From contig CAMMLF010000010.1 of NCBI GenBank assembly GCA_946497585.1, positions 1-22,037 on the forward strand: 22,037 bases of DNA, in the 5' to 3' direction. Shown in pieces: positions 14,912 through 22,037 of this stretch. Source of the stretch: an uncultured Clostridium sp. (lineage in GTDB: Bacteria > Bacillota > Clostridia > TANB77 > CAG-508). Under the pieces are notes generated by a model that worked only from the letters and a program-made list of their open reading frames with translations, was not told where the DNA came from and ran no database searches. The position numbers and the translations under genes were made by a program. How positions within the stretch are numbered: the first letter of the stretch is position 1; every line of letters starts with the position of its first letter.

Positions 14912-15259
14912 ATGAAAAATTCAATGAAATATGTTGCAATTTCAATAGTTATGATTTTTGTAGTTTTATTTTTTACAATGGTAAGATCTAATGCATCAGG
15001 TTCTCAAATTCAAATTAACCCTGGTAATAAACCAACAAACAATGCAAATACAAACATTGCAAATACTAACACAAATGCTAGACCAGTAAACAATGCTCAA
15101 GAAAAAGAAAACATTGTAAGCGTAAACCAAATCAATGATGCAGAAAAAGATTTACCACAAACAGGTGAAACAGATGTATATATCGTTGGAGGTATAGCTG
15201 TTATTACTATAGCAGTAGGTGCATTTGCATTCATTAAATCAAGAAAATATAATGTATAA
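14912..15259 (+). CDS. Small LPXTG-type surface protein
   Basis: 115 residues. A signal peptide/helix (about 1-29, basic start, hydrophobic core, ending near SNASG), then a low-complexity Asn/Thr/Ala stretch (about 36-70), then the sortase signal LPQTGE at about 87-92, a hydrophobic helix (about 95-108) and the basic tail KSRKYNV. This is a complete wall-sorting signal, so the protein should be cut between Thr and Gly and linked to peptidoglycan by a sortase that is not in this window. The mature part is only about 60 residues with no recognisable domain. It may serve as a spacer, wall coat or adhesin stub. GAAAGGAAG precedes the ATG; it has its own promoter and terminator, so it is a single-gene unit. 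The product family is not recognised beyond the anchor. Confidence 0.85.
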   Translation: MKNSMKYVAISIVMIFVVLFFTMVRSNASGSQIQINPGNKPTNNANTNIANTNTNARPVNNAQEKENIVSVNQINDAEKDLPQTGETDVYIVGGIAVITIAVGAFAFIKSRKYNV

Positions 15260-15293
15260 AATAAAAAGAAAATAAATAAAAAAGTTGCAACTT

Positions 15294-15327
15294 AAAAGGG
15301 CTTTGGATAAAACCGAGGCTCTTTTTT
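15294..15327 (+). terminator. Terminator after the LPXTG protein gene
   Basis: AAAAGGGCTTTGG (15294-15306) pairs over 13 bases, with three G-U pairs, with CCGAGGCTCTTTT (15313-15325) around a 6-base loop, and runs into Ts. The 12-bp palindrome AAGTTGCAACTT (15282-15293) lies directly in front of it. Confidence 0.75.
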
Positions 15328-15355
15328 CAATTAAGGACCGTCCCCAATTGAAAAA
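15323..15355. repeat. 33-bp palindromic repeat with GGACCGTCC core
   Basis: TTTTTCAATT (15323-15332) and AATTGAAAAA (15346-15355) are perfect inverted arms around a GGAC-C-GTCC core (15335-15343) on the same centre; only two positions per side mispair. This type, AATT...GGAC-GTCCCC-AATT, recurs between genes in many Clostridia and resembles REP elements linked to IS200-like transposases. No transposase is present here. It overlaps the T tract of the preceding terminator. Confidence 0.65.
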
Positions 15356-15375
15356 TATTTAATCGACATATTTAG

Positions 15376-15393
15376 ATAAAAATCGATTTTTAT
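15376..15393. promoter_or_regulatory. 18-bp perfect palindrome upstream of the glycan locus
   Basis: ATAAAAATCGATTTTTAT is its own reverse complement. A TATAAT lies 16 bases downstream (15410-15415) with only a poor -35 match between, so the palindrome would sit over the -35 region. It is a possible operator for the surface-glycan genes; there is no direct evidence for this. Confidence 0.4.
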
Positions 15394-15542
15394 ATTTACA
15401 AATCAAATTTATAATGATAGAATTAGTAACGAAAACAGGCGAAAATCTTTTACATAATATTAATGGAAAATAATATATATAGATAAAAAAACAAAGTCAA
15501 AAATTGATTAAAAACCTATAACTCAGGAGGTATAAATAAAAA

Positions 15543-16664
15543 ATGAGTAGCAGTGGAAGAAGAATGAGAGAAACAAATTCTAGAGGAAATCAACCAAATT
15601 ATAATAATAGTAAGAATACAAAAGAAAAGAAACCAAAATCTAAAAAGAGAAAAGTATTAAAAGTAATATTAATAATAGTAATAGTGCTAGTAGTTATAAT
15701 AGCAGCAATTGCGGCGGCAGGATTTACATATGTATATAGTTTGCTTGGAAAAATGGATCAAGAAGAAATTGACCTAAATGCAATAAGCATAGATGATGCG
15801 GTTGCTGATGAGCTTAGTGACTATAGAAATATAGCCTTATTTGGTATTGACTCAAGAGAAGACGACTATGGCAGAGGAAATAGAAGCGACTGTATAATAA
15901 TTGCGTCAATAAACAAAAAAACGAATGAAGGAAAATTAGTTTCAGTTTATAGAGACACATATTTACTTCTTACAGGTAGAAATTTAGACAAAGTTACTCA
16001 TGCATACTCATATGGCGGAGCAGAACTTGCAGTTAGTACATTAAATGCAAATTTGGACTTAAACATAGAAGAATATGTTACAGTTAACTTTGATGCAGTA
16101 GTTGATGCTGTAGATGCACTTGGCGGAATTAGAATGACAATAACAAGTGATGAAGTAAGATATATAAATAATTATATAGATGAAAACAATAGAGTAACAG
16201 GACATAATTCAAGCCATATAACAACAGCTGGTACATATAATTTAGACGGAATACAAGCTTTGGCATATTCAAGAATACGTTATACATCTGGAGGAGATTA
16301 CAAGAGAACAGAAAGAATGAGAGATGTTCTAGAAGCAATGCTTAACAAAGCAAAAACATTGAGTGTAAGTGAACTTATTAATTTCGTAAACATAATGCTT
16401 CCAAAAATATCTACAAATATAAGTAGTACAGATATTATAGGACTAGCACCTGCACTAATAAACTTAAATATATCTGAAAGTAATGGTTGGCCAGAAGAAA
16501 CACAGGGGTCAACAATTGGTGGAGTATACTATGGCGTACCTGTAAATCTAGAAGAAAATGTATCAAAACTACATGAAGAGCTATTCGGACAAGCAGACTA
16601 TGCTTGCTCAGAAACAGTACAAAACATAAGTGACCAAATTATAAATAGAACAGGAATACAATAG
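15543..16664 (+). CDS. LCP (LytR-CpsA-Psr) family glycan-wall ligase, copy 1
   Basis: 373 residues. A basic cytoplasmic head (1-38), one membrane helix (about 41-64), then the extracellular LCP domain. LCP enzymes move a glycan from its lipid carrier to peptidoglycan. The expected active-site residues are present: Asp103 and Arg105 in FGIDSR, Arg114/Asp116 in RSDCI, Arg137/Asp138 in VYRDT, and the GGDYKRTERMR block at about 250-260. The C-terminal ending GQADY...IQ is shared with the second copy at 17487. The ribosome binding site CAGGAGG ends 12 bases before the ATG, a slightly long distance. First gene of the surface-glycan locus, 104 bases before the priming transferase. Confidence 0.93.
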   Translation: MSSSGRRMRETNSRGNQPNYNNSKNTKEKKPKSKKRKVLKVILIIVIVLVVIIAAIAAAGFTYVYSLLGKMDQEEIDLNAISIDDAVADELSDYRNIALFGIDSREDDYGRGNRSDCIIIASINKKTNEGKLVSVYRDTYLLLTGRNLDKVTHAYSYGGAELAVSTLNANLDLNIEEYVTVNFDAVVDAVDALGGIRMTITSDEVRYINNYIDENNRVTGHNSSHITTAGTYNLDGIQALAYSRIRYTSGGDYKRTERMRDVLEAMLNKAKTLSVSELINFVNIMLPKISTNISSTDIIGLAPALINLNISESNGWPEETQGSTIGGVYYGVPVNLEENVSKLHEELFGQADYACSETVQNISDQIINRTGIQ

Positions 16665-16767
16665 TAATTTTGTGGCATAACTTCATAGACTGGATCGGTT
16701 ACAGATATAAAAAATCTTAAATAATACTAAATAACATCAAAACGCTATTAGAAGGGGGATAATAGTA

Positions 16768-17469
16768 ATGGTGGAAAATGGAGCAATATTGCTTAAAGAA
16801 GAAGACGAAGAATTAAAACCCATTTTGGGTGAAGTAAAAAAACAAAATATTGCTTACAGATTTACGAAAAGATTTGTAGATATAATTGCAGGAATTGTAG
16901 GTGTGATACTTTTAATACCTATAACATTAGTTGTAGAAATAATTAGAATAATAAAAAAAGAAAATGATGGACCTTTATTTTATACACAATTAAGAATTGG
17001 CAAAAATGGCAAACAATTCAAAATGTACAAATTTAGGTCAATGTGCATGAATGCAGATGAAAGACTTAAGGAATATTTACAAGAAAATGAAGAAGCAAGA
17101 AAAGAATATAAAAAATACAAAAAATTAAAATGTGATCCAAGAATAACAAAAGTAGGAAAAGTACTTAGAGCTACTAGTCTTGATGAATTTCCACAATTCA
17201 TCAATGTTCTTAAAGGAGATATGAGTTTGGTAGGGCCAAGACCATATTTGCCACGTGAACAAAAAGAAATGGGAGAATATTACATAGGTATAACTAAAGT
17301 AAAACCAGGAATAACAGGACCTTGGCAAATAAAAGGAAGAAGCAAAATAACTTTTGAAGATAGATTAAAAATGGATTTTGAGTATGCAAATAAGAGCAGT
17401 TTGTTAAGAGATGCAAAAATATTAGTAAAAACTTTTACTAAAGTAATTGATAAGGATGGAGCTATATAG
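16768..17469 (+). CDS. Undecaprenyl-phosphate sugar-phosphate transferase (priming enzyme)
   Basis: 233 residues, the short PglC/WbaP-like catalytic form without the extra N-terminal membrane helices. A soluble head of about 30 residues, one membrane helix (about 36-60), then the conserved catalytic part: FYTQLRIGKNGKQFKMYKFRSM (71-92), the catalytic dyad Asp139-Glu140 in SLDEFPQ, and SLVGPRPYLP (153-162). It moves a sugar-1-phosphate from a nucleotide sugar to undecaprenyl phosphate, the first step of capsule or wall-glycan synthesis. The sugar cannot be told from sequence. Ribosome binding site AAGGGGGA. It lies between the two LCP genes. Confidence 0.94.
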   Translation: MVENGAILLKEEDEELKPILGEVKKQNIAYRFTKRFVDIIAGIVGVILLIPITLVVEIIRIIKKENDGPLFYTQLRIGKNGKQFKMYKFRSMCMNADERLKEYLQENEEARKEYKKYKKLKCDPRITKVGKVLRATSLDEFPQFINVLKGDMSLVGPRPYLPREQKEMGEYYIGITKVKPGITGPWQIKGRSKITFEDRLKMDFEYANKSSLLRDAKILVKTFTKVIDKDGAI

Positions 17470-17486
17470 CTAATATAAAATAGAAA

Positions 17487-18584
17487 ATGAATAAATTTAG
17501 TAGTGATATAGAAAAAAGAAGATTTGAAAGCAAAAAAGAAAGTAATAAAAAGCATAAAGGATTAAAAAATTTTGCAATAGTAATAGCAACAATATTAATT
17601 ATTATTGTTACTATTATTACAATTGCATATGCTTATTTAAATTCAAAACTTGGAAAATTGCAAATTGAGCAAATTACAAATGATTTAAATGAGTTAGGAA
17701 TAGATGAGGCAAATCAAGATCCGCAAATGAGTAAATATAGGAACATAGCTATACTTGGTTTAGACTCAAGATATGATACATATGACCCAGACTATAGAAC
17801 AGATTGCATAATGATAGCAAGCATAAATAAAGAAACTAATGAAGTTCAACTTTACTCTATATATAGGGACACTTATGTACAAATGGAACTTGATGGAGAA
17901 GTTATTTTAGACAAAATAAATCATGCTTATTATAATGGAGTAGAAAACACATTAAAAACGATAAATGAAAATCTAGATTTAAATATAACAGAATATGTAA
18001 TGGCAGATTTCACAGCAATAGCAGACTTAGTAGATAGTGTAGGTGGAATTGAAATAGATGTAGATAGTGAAGAAATTAATTACATAAATAACTATATAAA
18101 AGACGTTTCCAATGTGGTAGGAAGAACATCAACTAATATAACACATACAGGAGTTCAACATCTTGATGGAATTCAAGCTGTAGCTTATTGCAGGATAAGA
18201 TATACATCTGGATGGGACTACAAAAGAACAGAGAGAATGAGGGAAGTACTAGAAAAAGCAGCAGATAAAATAAAACAAATAGACTTAATATCTATTAACA
18301 ATTTACTAGATACTTTTTTACCTAAAATTAGAACTAATATTACAGTAGATAAAATAAAAGAGCTGATTCCAATGGCGTTGTCTTTAAAAGTAAAAAATTC
18401 ATTTGGATGGCCATATACAACAGAAGGTGTTTGGCTGAGAGGGGATTTTTATGGACTAGCAACTACTTTAGAAAGTAATGTAAAAAAGTTACACGAAGAA
18501 GTATATGGACAAGCTGATTATGTAGTACCAGAGAAAATTGTTGAAATAAGTAATAAAATAATTGAAGAAACAGGTGTACAATAA
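17487..18584 (+). CDS. LCP (LytR-CpsA-Psr) family glycan-wall ligase, copy 2
   Basis: 365 residues, clearly paralogous to the LCP gene at 15543: a basic head, one membrane helix (about 28-50), then an LCP domain with Asp93/Arg95 in LGLDSR, Arg104/Asp106 in RTDCI, Arg127/Asp128 in IYRDT, and SGWDYKRTERMR at 241-252. Copy 1 has GGD where this one has GWD. The C-terminus (GQADY...GVQ) matches that of copy 1. It likely attaches the same polymer, or a related one, to the wall. It starts 17 bases after the transferase stop with no clear ribosome binding site, which suggests translational coupling. Confidence 0.92.
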   Translation: MNKFSSDIEKRRFESKKESNKKHKGLKNFAIVIATILIIIVTIITIAYAYLNSKLGKLQIEQITNDLNELGIDEANQDPQMSKYRNIAILGLDSRYDTYDPDYRTDCIMIASINKETNEVQLYSIYRDTYVQMELDGEVILDKINHAYYNGVENTLKTINENLDLNITEYVMADFTAIADLVDSVGGIEIDVDSEEINYINNYIKDVSNVVGRTSTNITHTGVQHLDGIQAVAYCRIRYTSGWDYKRTERMREVLEKAADKIKQIDLISINNLLDTFLPKIRTNITVDKIKELIPMALSLKVKNSFGWPYTTEGVWLRGDFYGLATTLESNVKKLHEEVYGQADYVVPEKIVEISNKIIEETGVQ

Positions 18585-18610
18585 AAAATACAAAGGTGGA
18601 GTAATTTACA

Positions 18611-19399
18611 ATGAAAGATATAAAAGTAATTGTGGCAACACATAAAAAATATCAGATGCCAACAGATGAGATGTATTTACCAGTTCAGGTAGGAGCAGAG
18701 GAGAAAGAAGACTTAGGCTATATTAAAGATAATGAAGGAGAAAATATATCAACAAAAAATCCTTCATTTTGCGAATTAACAGGATTATACTGGGCTTGGA
18801 AAAATTTAAAAGCAGATTATATTGGATTAGTACATTATAGGAGATACTTTTTCTTAAAGAAAAAACATTATAAAACAGAAAAAGAAAAGTTTGAAAATGT
18901 ATTAACTTTGAATGAGGCAGATAAGCTTCTTGATGAAGCCGACATTATCTTGCCGAAAAAGAGAAAATATTATATAGAAAATTTATATAGTCATTATAAA
19001 CATACAATGTATGTTGAACCACTTGATGAAACAAGAAAAATTATAGAAGAAAAATATCCAGAATATTTGGGAGAGTTTGATAAATTACATAACAGAACAT
19101 CAGCACATATGTTTAATATGTTTATTATGAAAAAAAATATACTAGACGGATATTGTAAATGGTTATATAACATTCTATTCGAACTTGAAAAAAGATTGAG
19201 ACAAACAAGTTATGATCAATTCCATGCTAGATTTTATGGAAGAATATCTGAATTGCTTTTAGATGTATATATAGAAACAAATAAATTACAATATAAGGAA
19301 ATACCAGTTATGGATATGCAAAACATAAACTGGTGGAAAAAAGGGAAGAGCTTTTTAAAAGCAAAGTTCTTTGGAAAAAAGTATGAAAAAAGTTTTTAA
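18611..19399 (+). CDS. DUF4422-domain glycosyltransferase
   Basis: 262 residues. The DUF4422 layout is clear: VIVATHKKYQMP near the start, SFCELTGLYWAWKN and YIGLVHYRRYF (about 52-80), and MFNMFIMKK...YCKWLYNILFELEKR in the second half. No membrane helix is seen. DUF4422 proteins are found in capsule and exopolysaccharide loci and are predicted to transfer sugars (often annotated as galactosyl-type), but substrate and product are unknown here. Start ATG with AAAGGTGGAG upstream, 26 bases after the second LCP gene. Probably in one operon with the following polymerase gene. Confidence 0.88.
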   Translation: MKDIKVIVATHKKYQMPTDEMYLPVQVGAEEKEDLGYIKDNEGENISTKNPSFCELTGLYWAWKNLKADYIGLVHYRRYFFLKKKHYKTEKEKFENVLTLNEADKLLDEADIILPKKRKYYIENLYSHYKHTMYVEPLDETRKIIEEKYPEYLGEFDKLHNRTSAHMFNMFIMKKNILDGYCKWLYNILFELEKRLRQTSYDQFHARFYGRISELLLDVYIETNKLQYKEIPVMDMQNINWWKKGKSFLKAKFFGKKYEKSF

Positions 19400-19413
19400 A
19401 AGTAGGAGTTAAA

Positions 19414-20745
19414 ATGAGTATTGTTGCTAGTGCATTATCGTTTGTATTTTTAATACTGAGTATAATAATAAGAAAGACTAAGTCAATCATACCTAGTACA
19501 GTTTTTTTTGCAGTGTGGACTTTTGTATTATTATTGTCATCTTTGAATTTATATAATATTGATAAACCATCAGATGAAGCATATTTGCTAATAATTTTAA
19601 TGCTTGTATTTTTTTTCTGTGGTAGTGTGATTGGTAGTTTGTTAAAAATAAAAATTCCTAATGTTTTTACAAAATATAAAAAGGATAAAAAAATTTTATA
19701 TGTTAAACCTAGATATATAATATTTTTTACATTGAGTTTCTTTAAAATATTATTTAGTTTAATTGATTGTATAATTATTTTTAGAGAATATTCAAATGGA
19801 ACACCAATGTGGCAAATAAGAAATTGGGGATTACAACCATTTGGAACAGAAAATCCAATTTTATCAAGAAGAAGTTTTATTGAAGAAGCTTTTAGAAGTA
19901 TTATTTTAGTTCCTTTTTCTGATATAGTACCACCTATTACTGCATATATGTTTTTTTACTCAAATAATAAAAAAGAAAAATATGCATTATTAGCTAATTC
20001 ATTAATTATTTTAATATTATCAAGCATATCTGGTGGTGGAGGAAGGATAGGTTTTATTTATTATATAGGATGCTTTTTGTTGGCTTTCTTTATATTTTGT
20101 AGAGACAAGAATACAACAAAGAAAGCAATAAAAAAATATATTAAAATAATGTTGATTTTTATAATAATTGGAATAATATTTGTATTAGGATATACAGTAA
20201 TAAGAAATGGAATAGGAACTTTTGCTAAAGAAATTTATACATATTTTGCATTGTCACCTACATTGCTTAGTGAATGGTCACCTGAGTTAAAAGAATCTAC
20301 TCACACTTATGGTTTCCTTACAACATTTGGAATTCATAGTTACTTTTTCAGAGCATTACAATTTCTGGGACTAGATTGGTTAGTACCACAACTCTATAAT
20401 GATGCATACCAACATATACTTAATGCAGAAACATTTAAAAATGTAGGTTATGGAATTGCAAATGCATTTGTAACGCCTATATATTACTTTTTTATTGATG
20501 GTGGTTATCCTTTTGTATGTATAGCATCTTTTATATTTGGATATTTAGTTATGGATATTCATACAAAAATAGAAAAAAATGTAAATTTAAGATCTTTTAC
20601 GTTTTACGCATTGATGATTTATGGTATATTCTTAAGCTTTACAAGAGTTCAAACTGTCGTTCCATCATATATAATTTCTTTTATATTTGCATGGACTATG
20701 TTAAAAACGGCTAGAGAAAAGAAAGAGGATAAACAGAATGAATGA
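19414..20745 (+). CDS. Wzy-like oligosaccharide repeat-unit polymerase
   Basis: 443 residues, hydrophobic throughout with roughly ten to twelve predicted membrane helices and one long loop (about residues 260-320, EWSPELKESTHTYGFLTTFG). Such proteins join lipid-linked repeat units outside the membrane in capsule or O-antigen-like synthesis. The sequence is not conserved enough to name a subtype, so this rests on topology, length and the surrounding glycosyltransferases. An unrelated membrane protein cannot be excluded. It starts 14 bases after the DUF4422 gene (ribosome binding site TAGGAG) and overlaps the next gene by 8 bases, which supports one operon. Confidence 0.75.
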   Translation: MSIVASALSFVFLILSIIIRKTKSIIPSTVFFAVWTFVLLLSSLNLYNIDKPSDEAYLLIILMLVFFFCGSVIGSLLKIKIPNVFTKYKKDKKILYVKPRYIIFFTLSFFKILFSLIDCIIIFREYSNGTPMWQIRNWGLQPFGTENPILSRRSFIEEAFRSIILVPFSDIVPPITAYMFFYSNNKKEKYALLANSLIILILSSISGGGGRIGFIYYIGCFLLAFFIFCRDKNTTKKAIKKYIKIMLIFIIIGIIFVLGYTVIRNGIGTFAKEIYTYFALSPTLLSEWSPELKESTHTYGFLTTFGIHSYFFRALQFLGLDWLVPQLYNDAYQHILNAETFKNVGYGIANAFVTPIYYFFIDGGYPFVCIASFIFGYLVMDIHTKIEKNVNLRSFTFYALMIYGIFLSFTRVQTVVPSYIISFIFAWTMLKTAREKKEDKQNE

Positions 20746-21721
20746 AAGTGAAAAAGATTTAATTAGTATAGTTATTCCAGTATATAATGTAGAAAAATAT
20801 TTACAAAAATGTGTTGAAAGTGTTAAGAATCAAACATATAAAAATATTGAAATAATATTGGTAAATGATGGCTCAACTGATAAGTGCACGGAAATTTGTG
20901 AAAAGCTAAAAAAAGAAGATGGTAGGATTAAGGTTATCCATAAAAAAAATGGAGGGTTATCCGATGCAAGAAATGTTGGAATAAATAACGCGAGTGGTAA
21001 CTATATAAGTTTTATAGATTCGGATGATTATGTAGAAAAGAATTATATTTCACTATTGTATGATACTTTAGTATCATACAATGCAGATATGTCAATTGCT
21101 TCTCATATGGTAATTTATGAAAAAAATCACATAGATAAATCAACAGGATTAGAGTTTAAAGAAAATGCAGAAAATATATTGGAAAAAATGTTATATGATG
21201 ATGGAATTGACTTATCAGCATGGGGAAAGCTTTACAAAAAACAACTTTTTGATGAAGTAAGATTTCCAAAAGGTAGGCTTTTTGAAGACTCTGCTACTAC
21301 ATATAAATTAATTGATAAAAGTGAAATAATTGCAGTTTATTCAAAGCCGGTTTATAATTATATTATTAGAAGAAACTCAATTTCAAATGAAGAATTTTCA
21401 GAAAGAAAGTTGGATTTAATTGTCTCAACTAAAGAAATGACTGACTATATAAGAAATAAGTATCCAAACTTGAGCAAGGCTTGTGATAGGAGATTAATGT
21501 ATGCATACTTAAGCACATTAACTCAATTGTCCAAATCCAACATAAGGAATAAAAAAATAGAAAATGAACTAATGGGTTATATAAAAGTGCATAGAAAAGA
21601 AATCTTAAAAGACAAGAAGGCACCTAAAAGGGATAAAATTGGTATTATTTCTACTATGATGGGTTTTCAATGTTTTAAATATGTATGGAGGATTTACTCA
21701 AAAATCACAGGTAGAAGTTAA
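20738..21721 (+). CDS. Family-2 glycosyltransferase
   Basis: 327 residues, GT-A fold. ISIVIPVYNVEKYLQKCVESVKNQTY at the N-terminus, the nucleotide-binding LVNDGSTDKC (about 41-50), the DxD-like SFIDSDDYVE (about 91-100), and the acceptor-side SAWGKLYKKQLFDEVRFP...FEDSATTYK (about 158-190). It should add one sugar to the lipid-linked glycan in the cytoplasm. Donor and acceptor are unknown. Its start overlaps the polymerase stop by 8 bases, so it is probably translationally coupled. The frame is complete. Confidence 0.92.
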   Translation: MNESEKDLISIVIPVYNVEKYLQKCVESVKNQTYKNIEIILVNDGSTDKCTEICEKLKKEDGRIKVIHKKNGGLSDARNVGINNASGNYISFIDSDDYVEKNYISLLYDTLVSYNADMSIASHMVIYEKNHIDKSTGLEFKENAENILEKMLYDDGIDLSAWGKLYKKQLFDEVRFPKGRLFEDSATTYKLIDKSEIIAVYSKPVYNYIIRRNSISNEEFSERKLDLIVSTKEMTDYIRNKYPNLSKACDRRLMYAYLSTLTQLSKSNIRNKKIENELMGYIKVHRKEILKDKKAPKRDKIGIISTMMGFQCFKYVWRIYSKITGRS

Positions 21722-21750
21722 AAATATAAAAATTATATGAGGAAACAAAA

Positions 21751-22037
21751 ATGGAAAATAATCAAAAAACACCATTAATTTCGCTAATAGTGCCATTTTA
21801 TAATGGGGAAATGTATTTAAAGGACTGTATAAAATCAATTATTGAGCAGGATTATCAAAATATCGAACTTATTTTAGTTAATGATGGCTCAAGTGATAAT
21901 TCTAAGAATATAGCAGATCGTTTTGCAAAAAATGATAAAAGGATATCTGTTTATCATCAAAATAATTCTGGAGTTAGTGCAGCGAGAAATGTTGGAATAG
22001 AGAAGTCTAGAGGAGAACATATAGGATTTATAGATGC
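21751..22037 (+). CDS. Family-2 glycosyltransferase, 3' part outside the window
   Basis: The first 95 residues and two bases of the next codon are visible. MENNQKTPLISLIVPFYNGE, LILVNDGSSDNSKNIADRFA, SGVSAARNVGIEKSRG and the DxD-region start GFIDA are the hallmarks of GT2 enzymes. Similar in layout to the gene just upstream but with a different N-terminus, so a paralogue. It starts 29 bases after that gene (ATGAGGAAAC upstream) and likely belongs to the same operon. Activity and length cannot be judged from this fragment. Confidence 0.88.
   Translation, partial: MENNQKTPLISLIVPFYNGEMYLKDCIKSIIEQDYQNIELILVNDGSSDNSKNIADRFAKNDKRISVYHQNNSGVSAARNVGIEKSRGEHIGFID

Noticed and set aside
16665..16767. 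Promoter or riboswitch before the sugar transferase
   Set aside because: No -35/-10 pair or stable fold seen in the 103-base gap; only a strong ribosome binding site.

Overview
The window is AT-rich, all genes lie on the + strand, arginine is written almost only as AGA, and a full spoIIIA sporulation operon is present. This points to an endospore-forming low-GC Firmicute of the class Clostridia, probably an uncultured or gut-type lineage. The species cannot be named from this sequence alone.

Region 1 (1-6925) holds yebC with its own terminator, then the eight-gene spoIIIA operon (AA, AB, AC, AD, AE, AF, AG, AH), closed by a strong terminator. These proteins build the mother-cell side of the SpoIIIA-SpoIIQ channel between mother cell and forespore: an ATPase (AA), membrane proteins (AB-AF) and ring-forming proteins (AG, AH). 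Two things are odd. spoIIIAB can only be read as the normal protein if one base is skipped near 2122, at a CGG codon that I find in frame nowhere else in the window. A GC-rich, long-armed inverted-repeat element also sits inside the operon between spoIIIAF and spoIIIAG.

Region 2 (6926-14717) is housekeeping: a TsaB-RimI fusion (tRNA t6A factor plus ribosomal-protein acetyltransferase), a second copy of the GC-rich element family, a Lon-family protease with an intact Ser654/Lys697 dyad, an M29 metallo-aminopeptidase, the YchF ATPase, and an AAA ATPase with a DUF4143/nuclease-like C-terminus. The promoter of the last gene is followed at once by a 39-bp palindrome.

Region 3 (14718-22037) is cell-surface. 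It starts with a small LPXTG-type wall-anchored protein and a palindromic GGACCGTCC repeat. A surface-glycan locus follows: LCP glycan-attachment enzyme, priming sugar-phosphate transferase, a second LCP enzyme, a DUF4422 glycosyltransferase, a Wzy-like polymerase, a family-2 glycosyltransferase and the start of another that runs off the edge. The likely logic is that the priming enzyme loads the first sugar on undecaprenyl phosphate, glycosyltransferases extend it, the polymerase joins repeats, and LCP enzymes attach the polymer to the wall.

I found no new defence or mobile system. The strongest unexplained signals are the spoIIIAB frameshift and the two related GC-rich hairpin elements. No stretch longer than 300 bases lacks a gene.
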